Notes under the pieces: generated by a model
What the model saw: the letters and a program-made list of their open reading frames with translations, nothing else
Told to the model about the DNA's origin: nothing
Database searches by the model: none
In this document: positions 1 to 8,800 of the stretch, piece after piece
How the letters are laid out: each line of letters begins with the position of its first letter
How positions within the stretch are numbered: position 1 is the stretch's first letter
Origin: Paenibacillus sp. 1001270B_150601_E10
GTDB taxonomy: Bacteria > Bacillota > Bacilli > Paenibacillales > Paenibacillaceae
Direction of reading: 5' to 3'
DNA: 44,171 nucleotides
NCBI RefSeq assembly: GCF_015558675.1
Contig: NZ_JADMOL010000012.1
Span: 70,051-114,221 of the forward strand
Position numbers and translations under genes: made by a program

Positions 1-142
1 GTAATTGCAGAAGAAGGCCCTATTTCTTATTCACAATACTGGATCTTATTGTTAAATGCTAACGGGCATTTATCCCCTTAGTGAATGATCTTCCCCGTCG
101 GTTAAGAGCCACCGTGCACCTACCTTTGTAATTCTACATCCC
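1..142. other. Left edge, no gene recognised
   Basis: The plus strand is open from base 1 to a TAG at 79-81, encoding about 26 residues that end NANGHLSP. This could be the tail of a gene lying outside the window, but I recognise no family. Nothing supportable is visible between 82 and the asnB terminator. Confidence 0.15.
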
Positions 143-200
143 ATAAAAAATAATAAACCTCTAAACGAATCCATACATGTGAAATGGCTTCGTTTAGAGG
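143..200 (-). terminator. Terminator of asnB
   Basis: A perfect 12-base inverted repeat (158-169 and 189-200, arm CCTCTAAACGAA) is extended by CCAT/ATGG inside the loop. Read on the minus strand it is followed by a T-rich run (revcomp of 143-157). It lies about 100 bases past the asnB stop. Confidence 0.8.
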
Positions 201-302
201 CTGCATTGATATCTGTATCCACCATGAACATAGACGTCTATTAGCCCATGATCCTTATCACTGATAAGGATCATGACGCAACTGTTAAAATGTCGTCTTC
301 AT

Positions 303-2153
303 TTATAGGGAGTTTCTCATATAAGTTCCATGCCACAATGCAAACACATAAAGCACCCAAATCTTACGGGAGTAATCCCCTTGCTCTGCCTTATGCATGC
401 GGAACATATTCTCTACCGCGCTCAGGTTCACGATATGGTCGATGCCGCTGCTTGTAATCTCTTCCCACATAATGTCCGCGCGGCTCGTACGGAGCCAATC
501 GCGCATCGGTACAGGGAAGCCAAGCTTCGGTCGATTCAAGACCGAATCCGGAATAATCCCTTCCATGGATTTGCGGAGCGCATACTTTGTCGTGCCGTCT
601 GCAATCTTGTACTTCATCGGAATGCGTCTAGCCACTTCGAACACTTTACGGTCCAAGAATGGGACCCGAAGCTCCATGGAGTGAGCCATCGTCAGCTTGT
701 CCGCCTTCGTTAGAATATCCCCTGGCATCCACAGATTCATATCAATATACTGCATGCGGGCAACCGGGTCCAAATGCTTCGTTTGCTCATAGTACTGCAT
801 CGCTTTGTCGAATGGCTTTGTAAAGCTTTCGAGCTGCGCTTCGGTTACACGAAGAATCTCAGGCTTCGCATCGTCGCTAAAAATATTCGCATTCCCGAGG
901 AATCGCTTCTCAAGCGGCGTCGTTGCGCGCATCAGATAGTTCTTCCCATAGAAATTCGGAAGCTTATTCACCATCGCATGAATGGATTTTTTAAGGCCAT
1001 CAGGAAGCCAGGACAAATAACGCAGAGAATGCGGCTCTCTATAGATGCGATATCCGCCAAAGAGCTCATCCGCACCTTCGCCAGAAAGCACAACCGTTAC
1101 ATGCTCTCTTGCCAAGCGTGCAACTTCATACAAAGCAATTGCGGATGGGTCGGCAACCGGTTCGTCCAAATGCCAGATCGCGCGAGGCACCGCGTCAAAG
1201 TACATTTCCTGCGTAATCATACGATCATAATGATCGGTATTGATCTGACTAGCTGTATCTCTTGCTATTGTCGTTTCATTATTAGGTCCTTCAAAGCCGA
1301 CACTGAACGTCTTGATCGGCTCCATCGAGCGCATAAGCGTCGAGGTAATCGTAGAGTCGATTCCGCTCGACAAGAAACAGCCGCGGTCCACTTCACTATG
1401 CAGGTGATGGCGAACAGAATCTGACATGACATCGCGAATCTCTTCAATAATCTCTGCAAGTGGACGATCGACAGGATCAAACATAGGGTCCCAATATTTG
1501 CGAATACGAGGCTCTTCCTCAAACGGAATCGTGATGGAATGACCCGGAGGGAGCTTCTGAATACCCTGATACATCGTATCTGGATCCGGTACGTATTGGA
1601 AGGTTAGATAATTATAAAAGCTATTCATATTCAAAAGGCGCGGCATTCCAGGAATGGTCAGCAAGCTTTTGATCTCTGAACCGAACGCAAAAATCTCACG
1701 ATTGTAAAAATAATAAACAGGCTTAATACCGAAATGGTCGCGTGCAAGGAACATCTGCTGCTTGTTCCGATCCCATATCGCAAACCCAAACATCCCGCGA
1801 AGATATTGGACACAATCTTCTCCATGCTCTTCATAGAGATGGACAATGACCTCTGTATCCGTATGTGTCTTGAATTGGTGTCCGCGAGAGATCAGGTCTT
1901 CCCGTAGCTGCATATAGTTATAGATCTCACCATTAAAGATAATCCAGACGGAATCGTCTTCATTGCTGAGCGGCTGTGCCCCTTCTGCCACATCAATGAT
2001 GGACAGTCGGCGGAAGCCCAACCCTACACGATCTCCAACCCACATTCTGCCGTCATTCGGCCCTCTATGGTAAATCACATCCATCATATTTTGAATGATA
2101 TGCTCATCCGGCTGTTGTCCGTTAAACTGAAGCAGTCCAGCAATTCCACACAT
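303..2153 (-). CDS. asnB: Asparagine synthase (glutamine-hydrolysing)
   Basis: Makes asparagine from aspartate, ATP and glutamine in the cytoplasm. The start is placed at the ATG giving MCGIAG, because class II amidotransferases need Cys2 as nucleophile after Met removal; GGAAG lies 5 bases upstream, and the longer reading frame to 2174 is rejected. The N-terminal glutaminase domain (about 1-210) shows HRGPND, FRRLSIID and FNGEIYNY. The C-terminal synthetase domain has the pyrophosphate loop as SSGIDST rather than the commoner SGGxDS, then SGEGADELFGGY and ELRVPFLD. The 616 residues fit the AsnB/AsnO type of Bacillus. It is monocistronic, with its own terminator. The family is certain; whether it corresponds to AsnB or AsnO of B. 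subtilis is not. Confidence 0.93.
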   Translation of the reverse strand: MCGIAGLLQFNGQQPDEHIIQNMMDVIYHRGPNDGRMWVGDRVGLGFRRLSIIDVAEGAQPLSNEDDSVWIIFNGEIYNYMQLREDLISRGHQFKTHTDTEVIVHLYEEHGEDCVQYLRGMFGFAIWDRNKQQMFLARDHFGIKPVYYFYNREIFAFGSEIKSLLTIPGMPRLLNMNSFYNYLTFQYVPDPDTMYQGIQKLPPGHSITIPFEEEPRIRKYWDPMFDPVDRPLAEIIEEIRDVMSDSVRHHLHSEVDRGCFLSSGIDSTITSTLMRSMEPIKTFSVGFEGPNNETTIARDTASQINTDHYDRMITQEMYFDAVPRAIWHLDEPVADPSAIALYEVARLAREHVTVVLSGEGADELFGGYRIYREPHSLRYLSWLPDGLKKSIHAMVNKLPNFYGKNYLMRATTPLEKRFLGNANIFSDDAKPEILRVTEAQLESFTKPFDKAMQYYEQTKHLDPVARMQYIDMNLWMPGDILTKADKLTMAHSMELRVPFLDRKVFEVARRIPMKYKIADGTTKYALRKSMEGIIPDSVLNRPKLGFPVPMRDWLRTSRADIMWEEITSSGIDHIVNLSAVENMFRMHKAEQGDYSRKIWVLYVFALWHGTYMRNSL

Positions 2154-2218
2154 TACTTCTTCCAATCCCTTCAATACACATAGCGGTGTCTAGTATATTC
2201 ACGAAAAACCTTCGCTTC

Positions 2219-2247
2219 ATTATAAACTACTTTTTCAAAAAGTTACA
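2219..2247 (-). promoter_or_regulatory. Probable asnB promoter
   Basis: On the minus strand a perfect TATAAT (2219-2224) lies 17 bases from TGTAAC (2242-2247), a moderate -35. Transcription would begin near 2212, giving a leader of about 60 bases. Confidence 0.4.
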
Positions 2248-2391
2248 CAGGCGCTTACAGACAATTCGTCATTTCTCTTCTCCGCCTGACAGGGATTCCT
2301 ACATTTCTACGCAGAAATCGTGTAATTATTAACATTGTTGCACATTCTACAATGTAGTGAACAAATTGGCAAGCTGCAAGGAGAGTGGCTT

Positions 2392-3342
2392 ATGGTAATC
2401 TGGATCCTTCTTGGCATTGTATTGATCTTATTCTTTTATCTGTGGGTCATTCCACGGATTGCCGTACATGAGATGACCCGTATGAAGCAATCGACTTATG
2501 ACCGCTGCCTCGATATTCTGGAAGAGTATGGGATATACACCCGAGAGACATTTGAGCAGATGGAGCATGAAGAGATCCTTCTCAGCAGCCACGATCGACT
2601 GAACCTGCATGGTCGCTATATTGAGCATGATCCTGCTTCGAATCGAGTCGCCCTTATCGTGCATGGATACACGGCCGCCTTGCCTTGGTCATGCCAGTTT
2701 GTATCTATGTTTAAACAGCAGGGCTTCAATATACTACTTATTGACCAGCGCAGGCATGGAAGAAGCGATGGCCAGCATACGACCTTTGGCTTCCATGAGA
2801 AATACGACATTCAAGCATGGGTGGACTGGATCGTTCAACGTAAAGGAGAGGACTGCATAATTGGTCTTCACGGCCAGTCTTTAGGCGGCGGCACAGTGCT
2901 TGAATATAGTGCTATTCATAGACCGCAGGTTCGATTCATCGTCGCTGACTGTCCGTATTCCGACTTAACGAAGCTGATGCGTCATCAGATCGCCAAGTAC
3001 TATTTGCCAGCATGGCCAACCATGAAGCTTATGAACCGATTGCTTAAGCAGCAAGCAGGGTTCTGTATGGAAGATGTAAGTCCGATTGAGGTGATCAAAA
3101 CCTGCAAGCTGCCGATTCTATTCATTCACGGAAAGGATGACGTCTTCGTTCCTACCTGGATGAGCGAGGAGCTGCATGCAGCGAAGCCCGCTCCGTCCGA
3201 GCTTCTGCTCATCGATCGAGCGGCTCATGCGGTTTCCTATTGCAAAAATCCAAAGAAATATGAGGCAGCCGTGCATCAATTTATCGATAAATATTTAGGA
3301 ACCCAACAACCGTCATCTGTCGCTCAGCTTGGTCAGCTCTAA
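2392..3342 (+). CDS. Alpha/beta hydrolase, membrane-anchored (YqkD-like)
   Basis: A serine hydrolase of unknown substrate. The start at 2392 is chosen because AAGGAGAG ends 6 bases upstream; the frame is open to 2335 without a site. Residues 1-20 (MVIWILLGIVLILFFYL) form a membrane anchor or uncleaved signal. The catalytic parts are visible: VHGYTAA (oxyanion region), GQSLGGG (nucleophile Ser in G-x-S-x-G), GKDDVFVP (Asp) and AAHAVSY (His). The 316-residue length and N-terminal anchor resemble B. subtilis YqkD. It stands alone, divergent from asnB and convergent with the transporter gene. The fold and triad are clear; substrate is unknown. Confidence 0.85.
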   Translation: MVIWILLGIVLILFFYLWVIPRIAVHEMTRMKQSTYDRCLDILEEYGIYTRETFEQMEHEEILLSSHDRLNLHGRYIEHDPASNRVALIVHGYTAALPWSCQFVSMFKQQGFNILLIDQRRHGRSDGQHTTFGFHEKYDIQAWVDWIVQRKGEDCIIGLHGQSLGGGTVLEYSAIHRPQVRFIVADCPYSDLTKLMRHQIAKYYLPAWPTMKLMNRLLKQQAGFCMEDVSPIEVIKTCKLPILFIHGKDDVFVPTWMSEELHAAKPAPSELLLIDRAAHAVSYCKNPKKYEAAVHQFIDKYLGTQQPSSVAQLGQL

Positions 3343-3352
3343 ATGATGCAAC

Positions 3353-3426
3353 AAAAAAAGCAGAAGACAGGCTCATGAGCGCCAGATTTCTCTAGCTGTT
3401 AAACGCTCATGGCCGAATTCTTCTGC
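3353..3426 (-). terminator. Terminator of the EamA-type transporter gene
   Basis: GCAGAAGA (3360-3367) pairs with TCTTCTGC (3419-3426), with inner arms CATGAGCG/CGCTCATG. On the minus strand it runs into seven Ts (revcomp of 3353-3359). It sits between convergent genes and may also slow the plus-strand transcript, though no U-tract follows on that side. Confidence 0.75.
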
Positions 3427-3473
3427 CTGCGACGAATCTATTAAGATGAATGAAAACATGACTCTCCTATCCA

Positions 3474-4331
3474 TTATACGGGAGTCCCAAAGATGCCTAC
3501 GAGCATCATCCCGCAAGTGATCAGCAGTGCCATTGCAATGCGTGAAATGCCCTGCTTCTCCTTAAGCACAATCATGCCAAGAACGGTTCCGAACACGATG
3601 CTGAACTCCCGCATCGGTGCGATCTGAGCAAGCGGAGCAAGCTGCATCGCAAAGAGGAAGATCAAGTAGGAACCCGGTGTAAGCACCGCTCCAATAAGTA
3701 TCGTGCGCCAGTTTAGGCGCCACTCTGCCTTGACCTGCTTCGCCTTTATGACATCAGGAATGAGAATAAAGAATGCCGCGAGATTCCCTAGCTGAAGCAA
3801 GCCTAGCGGCGTCATGAAAGTAACAACGAACTTATCCGTAAGGGTATATCCCGTCGTACACAACCCAACGACCAAGGCAATTTTCATCAATTGGCTTTGC
3901 TCACGCCAACTCGGGTTCATGAGGCCCCCAATCGCGAACAAGCCTCCGACGATACAAGCAAGCCCTAGCCAACCTAGCCCCGTTAGCTGTTCACCATACA
4001 GCGCAAGACTGAATAACGGGACAAGCAGCGCGGCCATCCCTCTCATCATCGGATAGATGCGGGACAATTCCCCTACCTGATAAGCCTTGCTCAACATCAG
4101 GAAGTACACGCCCTGAAACATAAAGGACAGCAGTAAAAATCCCCATTCTTTCAGGCCTGCGTTCAGATGAATCAGATCCTTCACAAAGAACGGCATAAAG
4201 ATGATGCTTGCGATCAGATGCAAAGACCACAGAAATGTGGCCTTATGCAAACTCTTCTTCGTAAAAAGATTCCATACAGAGTGAGTAAAAGCGGAACAAA
4301 GCACAAGTGCAACACCAATGTAAACTTCCAT
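3474..4331 (-). CDS. EamA/DMT-family membrane transporter
   Basis: A 285-residue, almost wholly hydrophobic protein with about ten membrane segments in two similar halves, as expected for drug/metabolite transporter (EamA) proteins of the inner membrane. Visible landmarks are the N-terminal SAFTHSVWNLFTKKS and, near the end of each half, glycine-rich helices such as GLGWLGLACIVGGLFAIGG. Such proteins usually export amino acids, metabolites or drugs; nothing here fixes the substrate. AAAGGTGT lies about 10 bases before the ATG. Monocistronic, between the hydrolase and the beta-galactosidase genes. Confidence 0.8.
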   Translation of the reverse strand: MEVYIGVALVLCSAFTHSVWNLFTKKSLHKATFLWSLHLIASIIFMPFFVKDLIHLNAGLKEWGFLLLSFMFQGVYFLMLSKAYQVGELSRIYPMMRGMAALLVPLFSLALYGEQLTGLGWLGLACIVGGLFAIGGLMNPSWREQSQLMKIALVVGLCTTGYTLTDKFVVTFMTPLGLLQLGNLAAFFILIPDVIKAKQVKAEWRLNWRTILIGAVLTPGSYLIFLFAMQLAPLAQIAPMREFSIVFGTVLGMIVLKEKQGISRIAMALLITCGMMLVGIFGTPV

Positions 4332-4402
4332 TATTGCAGGACACCTTTCACTTTCAAGTACAGTATCTCTCTAATCCGTTTGTTTTTATCATTCGTTTGT
4401 TC

Positions 4403-6145
4403 TTACAGCTGTGGAACGTCTTCAAAGCGAAGCGCTTCGCCCTGCTCATGAAGCTCAAACACAACAATGCTATTTTGGCCTTGCTTTAAGATTGGCGCAG
4501 GAACATATAACGATTTCTGCGGACCAACCTCCCAGTACCGTCCAAGATTAAAGCCATTAATGAAGACGACTCCTTTTTTCCATCCATCCAGGTACAAGAA
4601 TGTATCCTTCGGTTCACCTTCGATATTCAGCTCAGCTTCATAGAACGCCGGCTGCGAGCCTTCAAGCTCGGTAGAGGCTTGATCATAGGCAACCTGCGAG
4701 ATATCCTCAAGCGGCATCGTGCGCACCGTCCAGTGGAATTGGAATTGTCCATTGAGACGTACGCCATGTGTTATCCCTTTTCGATCAATAAGCTGAGGTC
4801 CGTAGTTCACCCGTCCCATGTTCTCAACGAGAATATCAAGTGTGGCTCCTCCTTCAGGAATAACGACAGGAATGGAAGTCGGGTTCCAACGCTCCACAAC
4901 GCCAATCAGCTTTTTATCCAAAAATACAAGCGCACGGTCACGCACATCCTGAATCGTGAGGTGGCTCTCCGGACGTGGTCCTGTGATCGTCGTCGAGTAC
5001 ATCGTAAAGCCATAGGCTTGGCCGTAATACTCCATCGGCTTCGGTGTTACGCTTTCATGTGCCTCCGAAATCGCAGACAGCGTATCGAACATCTTCACGC
5101 TGCGCTTGATCTCAGCTTTCCCATAAGCAGCTTTTGGCAGGTTGGCTGGAATCGGCTCATCGCTAAGCGTCATATATTTACCGATAACATCGCGGAAGAC
5201 ATGGTACTTGGGCGTGATGTCTCCGCATTCGCTAATCGCTGCATCGTAATCATAGCTGGTTACGGTCGGCTCAAAGCGTTCGCCGTGATTCGCACCGTTC
5301 ATAAAGCCAAAGTTCGTACCGCCATGCACCATATAGAAGTTAACGGAAGCCCCTCTAGCGAGTATCTCGTCAAGACTTTCTGCAGCGGATTCCGCTGAGC
5401 GCGTATGATGCTCTTCATGCCAGTGGTCAAACCAGCCGTTCCAGAACTCCATGCACATAAGCGGGGCATCCGGCTGATACTCAAGCAGCTTATCGAAGGC
5501 TTCGTTCGCACGAGATCCAAAGTTCACCGTCGCCCATACGCCTTCAGTCATCCCGCCTTGCAGCATATCGTCCTGAGGTCCGTCAGATGTAAAGAGAAGC
5601 ACATCGACTCCGCGCTCTTCAAGCATTTTTTTCGAAGCCTGAAGATAGGCTTTATCGTTACCATAACTACCATACTCGTTTTCAATCTGCATGGCAATAA
5701 TCGGTCCGCCATTTGATAGGAGATGCGGCTTAAGCTCCGGAATAAGATGATCGTAGTATGCAGCTACCTTCTTCAAATAACGAGGGTCGTTGCAGCGAAG
5801 ATCCATTTCTTCATTTAGAAGCCATGCTGGGAAACCGCCAAACTCCCATTCTGCACAAATATAGGATGCCGGACGCACAATGACGTACAGTCCAACCTTT
5901 TTCGCTAAAGCTACAAACCGGGAGACGTCAGCCATTCCCTTGAAGTTGAATTGCCCTTCCTTCGGCTCATGCACGTTCCAAGCAATATACGTTTCAACCG
6001 TATTACAGCCCATGGCCTTAATCTTGCGGAGACGATCCTCCCAATATTCAGGAACCACACGCCAATAATGCATAGCACCGGATATGATGCGGAATGGTTC
6101 ACCGTTCAATAGCATCTGCTGCCCTTCCCAACTAAGCTGAGTCAT
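4403..6145 (-). CDS. Beta-galactosidase, glycoside hydrolase family 35
   Basis: Releases terminal beta-linked galactose with retention. The start at 6145 is set by AGGAGGAG 6 bases upstream; the longer frame to 6256 lacks a ribosome site. The TIM barrel occupies about residues 1-320. The acid/base Glu157 sits in IENEYGSYG and the likely nucleophile Glu233 in CMEFWNGWFDHW; SGAMHYWR and NTVETYIAWNVHEP are also typical of the family. C-terminal beta domains (about 360-580) include GFNLGRYWEVGPQ. There is no signal peptide, so it acts on imported sugars. At 580 residues it is normal length for bacterial members. No sugar transporter adjoins it, so its physiological substrate is open. Confidence 0.93.
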   Translation of the reverse strand: MTQLSWEGQQMLLNGEPFRIISGAMHYWRVVPEYWEDRLRKIKAMGCNTVETYIAWNVHEPKEGQFNFKGMADVSRFVALAKKVGLYVIVRPASYICAEWEFGGFPAWLLNEEMDLRCNDPRYLKKVAAYYDHLIPELKPHLLSNGGPIIAMQIENEYGSYGNDKAYLQASKKMLEERGVDVLLFTSDGPQDDMLQGGMTEGVWATVNFGSRANEAFDKLLEYQPDAPLMCMEFWNGWFDHWHEEHHTRSAESAAESLDEILARGASVNFYMVHGGTNFGFMNGANHGERFEPTVTSYDYDAAISECGDITPKYHVFRDVIGKYMTLSDEPIPANLPKAAYGKAEIKRSVKMFDTLSAISEAHESVTPKPMEYYGQAYGFTMYSTTITGPRPESHLTIQDVRDRALVFLDKKLIGVVERWNPTSIPVVIPEGGATLDILVENMGRVNYGPQLIDRKGITHGVRLNGQFQFHWTVRTMPLEDISQVAYDQASTELEGSQPAFYEAELNIEGEPKDTFLYLDGWKKGVVFINGFNLGRYWEVGPQKSLYVPAPILKQGQNSIVVFELHEQGEALRFEDVPQL

Positions 6146-6340
6146 CTGCACTCCTCCTGGTTCATTGATTGTATCCCTTTTCATTTTTGCGTAAAGCTCA
6201 CTTCTCATCTTACCGTTTTTACTGAAAAGATACATGGCATAATTTCGCTTGAACATGTAGTAATGTTAAGCATTTTGGATATCTGTCATCTGACAGCAGT
6301 GGTAAGTGTCAGACCGCTATTACGACCGCTACAGCGATAC

Positions 6341-6378
6341 AATCAAAAGCTCCCATCTGTTTATTATAGATGGGAGCT
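6341..6378 (-). terminator. Terminator of the bdbD-bdbC operon
   Basis: A perfect 11-base hairpin, AGCTCCCATCT/AGATGGGAGCT (6348-6358, 6368-6378), with TTTTGATT following on the minus strand, 30 bases past the bdbC stop. Confidence 0.8.
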
Positions 6379-6408
6379 TCTTGTAACTTTCTATTTGGGA
6401 TAAAGAGT

Positions 6409-6861
6409 TTACGCACCAAAGGATACTTCTTCCTCAACAACCTCATCCACTGCTTTACGGGAAGTCCACAGGAAGACCGTAATCAAGATGAACGCGATTA
6501 GTGCAAGGAATGGGATCGTAATCCATCCATAGAGATCCAAATAATCTGAATCGCATGGAATGCCTACACGGCAAGGCGAGGCTTCAGCCATGCCTGGCAC
6601 CTTTTGCACCATATAGTGATAGATCGAGATGCTTCCTCCGATTATCGCCATCGGCAATCCGTACCGAAGAACGGAACGATCATTGCGATAGGCTGCGATG
6701 CCCAAGATCAACACCAGCGGATACATAAAGATACGCTGGTACCAGCACAATCGGCATGGCTCCCACAACAGGATCTCGCTCATGTACAGGCTGCCGCTTG
6801 TAGCAACCAGGGACACGATCCAAGCAAAGTAAATGGCGTAGCGGCGAATAAAGGTCATCAT
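6409..6861 (-). CDS. bdbC: DsbB-family thiol oxidoreductase BdbC
   Basis: A four-helix membrane protein that reoxidises its DsbA-like partner with quinone. The two essential cysteine pairs are visible: Cys36 and Cys39 in EPCRLCWYQR and Cys97/Cys103 in SPCRVGIPC. The sequence YPLVLILGIA and the C-terminal TIPFLALIAFILI follow Bacillus BdbC closely. Its 150 residues exceed the usual roughly 140 only by an acidic tail (VDEVVEEE). Two adjacent ATGs follow GGGAGGG, and either may be used. It lies 17 bases after bdbD and is surely cotranscribed. Confidence 0.93.
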   Translation of the reverse strand: MMTFIRRYAIYFAWIVSLVATSGSLYMSEILLWEPCRLCWYQRIFMYPLVLILGIAAYRNDRSVLRYGLPMAIIGGSISIYHYMVQKVPGMAEASPCRVGIPCDSDYLDLYGWITIPFLALIAFILITVFLWTSRKAVDEVVEEEVSFGA

Positions 6862-6878
6862 TATGCCCTCCCGTTAAA

Positions 6879-7595
6879 TTACTTCGCGTTTGACAGCTCT
6901 TTATCGATTAACGTCTTCAAGCTTTCATAGTCGAGATAATGTCCGGTAAATTCCTTGCCGTTGACGAACATCGATGGTGTCCCGCCAATCTTCGCCTTTT
7001 CACCAGCTTGATAATCGCCCTGCACCTTCTCCTTGTAGGTATCGTCTTGAATCTGCTTCAAGAACTCCTCCTCATTCAGATCCGGCACAGCCTTCTTCGC
7101 TACATCAAGAAGATACTCGGGTGTTGCCCACTGTGTACGCTCATCCTGCTGAGCAGCATAGAGCTGTTCATGGAAGCTGAAGAACGCATCTGGATGACTG
7201 GCATGGATCGCTTCGCCTGCATATGCTGCGGTATTCGAGTCAGGTCCAAGGAATGGATAGTTCAAGAATACGAACTTGACTTGATTCGTATCAATATAAT
7301 CGGCCTTCAGCTTAGGAAACACCTCATCTTCCCACTGCTTACATGCTGGACATTTGTAATCGCCAAACTCTACAAGTGTTACCTTTGCTTCCTGCGAGCC
7401 AAGCACTGGCTGTCCTTCAAGATCGAATTCCACTACTCGATTCTCAGCTTCCTTCTGCGCAACCTTCTCATTCGTATTGTTCAACACAAAAATAAGTCCA
7501 AGCAGCACAACGAGAATGATCGGGAACAAAATGAGCATCAAATTTTTCTTTTTAGCGCTTTTACCTTTGTAAGACGTTTTGGATTTGTTGGCCAC
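6879..7595 (-). CDS. bdbD: DsbA-like thiol-disulfide oxidoreductase BdbD
   Basis: Membrane-anchored extracytoplasmic thioredoxin-fold protein that introduces disulfides into exported proteins, kept oxidised by BdbC. The start is most likely GTG at 7595, with GAGGTGG 5 bases before it; an upstream in-frame TTG (7613) has no ribosome site. A lysine-rich head (SAKKKN) is followed by a membrane helix at about 19-38. The active site is Cys82-Pro-Ala-Cys85 in GDYKCPACKQW, and the cis-proline region is GGTPSMFVNG. In B. subtilis the genes run bdbD-bdbC as here, which supports the pairing. Confidence 0.92.
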   Translation of the reverse strand: MANKSKTSYKGKSAKKKNLMLILFPIILVVLLGLIFVLNNTNEKVAQKEAENRVVEFDLEGQPVLGSQEAKVTLVEFGDYKCPACKQWEDEVFPKLKADYIDTNQVKFVFLNYPFLGPDSNTAAYAGEAIHASHPDAFFSFHEQLYAAQQDERTQWATPEYLLDVAKKAVPDLNEEEFLKQIQDDTYKEKVQGDYQAGEKAKIGGTPSMFVNGKEFTGHYLDYESLKTLIDKELSNAK

Positions 7596-7881
7596 GGCAT
7601 CCACCTCAATCAATTGGTATAGTATATCCTGCTCCCTAGAACGAGAACGATTTTCGTTTTAATTCTAATTTAATCGAAAATGAGCTTTTTTTCCATTTGT
7701 TTTAGCAGATTTGTGTCCATCCTGTGATAAATGTCACTCTTTAGTAACAAAATATCCTTAAATAAGAAAAAGAAAGCGGCTAACTGATTATTTTAAACTA
7801 TAATATACTTGTTTTATATATTTCATCTATAAACAATTCTCCTGTATGCTCGGGTTACCAATGAAAAGAGAGGTGTACGAA

Positions 7882-8658
7882 ATGACCAAATCCATGACGT
7901 GGAATGCGGAACAGTACGACCAAAGCTTCGCCTTTGTATCCCAATTCGGAGCCACGATGCTCGACTGGCTGGATCCAAAGACCGGTGAAGTGATCATCGA
8001 TCTAGGATGCGGCTCTGGCGATCTTACACTACAACTGGTAGAAAAGGGCGCTGATGTAATCGGGATTGACGCATCCGAAGATATGCTCGAGCTTGCACGA
8101 GCAAAGGCTCCAAAGGCTCATTTCTCCCATCAGGATGGGCATGTCTTCAAGGTAGCGCAGCAAGTTGACGCCATCTTCTCCAATGCTGCCCTGCATTGGA
8201 TGACGAAGCCGGAGCAAGTGATTGCCTCTATCAGTCAAGCGCTGCGCACTGGAGGGCGCTTCGTTGCTGAATTCGGAGGAAAGGGCAACATTGGGCCGAT
8301 TGCAGAGTCGATCAAACAAGCGCTTCAAGCACATGGACATCATGAAGCCGCAAGCTACACACCCTGGTATTTCCCATCCATTAGCGAGTACAGCAGTCTC
8401 TTAGAGGCACAAGGATTAGAGGTAAGGCAGGCGCAGCTTATCGATCGTCCCACCCTTTTGTCCGGCGGTGATCAAGCAGTCGAGATCTGGCTGAACATGT
8501 TTGCTTCGAGCTGCTTTCAGGGACTGTCTGCTGAAGAGATTCAGAAGCTGTATGCGGAGATTAAAGAGCATCTCCGGCCAAGCATGTACAAAGGAGGCGG
8601 TCAATGGGTCGCGCACTATCGGCGCATTCGAGTGATGGCCGTCAAAGTGCAATCATAA
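7882..8658 (+). CDS. Class I SAM-dependent methyltransferase
   Basis: A 258-residue Rossmann-fold methyltransferase. Motif I is DLGCGSGDLT (about 37-46), followed by the acidic ribose-binding DASEDM, and NAALHWM is typical of the trans-aconitate methyltransferase/UbiE-like group. The start at 7882 has AGAGAGGTG 6-7 bases upstream; an earlier in-frame ATG at 7846 has no site. The methyl acceptor cannot be read from the sequence. It is divergent from bdbDC and convergent with cadA, with no operon partner. Confidence 0.85.
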   Translation: MTKSMTWNAEQYDQSFAFVSQFGATMLDWLDPKTGEVIIDLGCGSGDLTLQLVEKGADVIGIDASEDMLELARAKAPKAHFSHQDGHVFKVAQQVDAIFSNAALHWMTKPEQVIASISQALRTGGRFVAEFGGKGNIGPIAESIKQALQAHGHHEAASYTPWYFPSISEYSSLLEAQGLEVRQAQLIDRPTLLSGGDQAVEIWLNMFASSCFQGLSAEEIQKLYAEIKEHLRPSMYKGGGQWVAHYRRIRVMAVKVQS

Positions 8659-8734
8659 GGATTGGCACATACGATGCCTGCACGATTGAACCTGTCCTGA
8701 ATGGCGCAGTTTACGTTCTCCGTTGTTCCTCTAC

Positions 8735-8774
8735 CAAAAAAAGGCCCGGGCAATATCGCACTGCCCGAGCCTTT
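8735..8774. terminator. Bidirectional terminator between the methyltransferase gene and cadA
   Basis: AAAGGCCCGGGCA/TGCCCGAGCCTTT hairpin (8740-8752, 8762-8774, one mismatch). Seven Ts follow on the minus strand, making it strong for cadA; only CTTTCC follows on the plus strand. Confidence 0.8.
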
Positions 8775-8800
8775 CCTATATGGTGAAGCTGCTTGCACCC

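Noticed and set aside
248-713. Plus-strand open frames opposite asnB
   Set aside because: Fully inside asnB, no ribosome site, no family resemblance; shadows of a real gene.
7650-7690. AACGATTTTCGTT palindrome as a Zur or Fur box before bdbD
   Set aside because: It does not match the known Zur (TAAATCGTAAT) or Fur (7-1-7) boxes; left unassigned.
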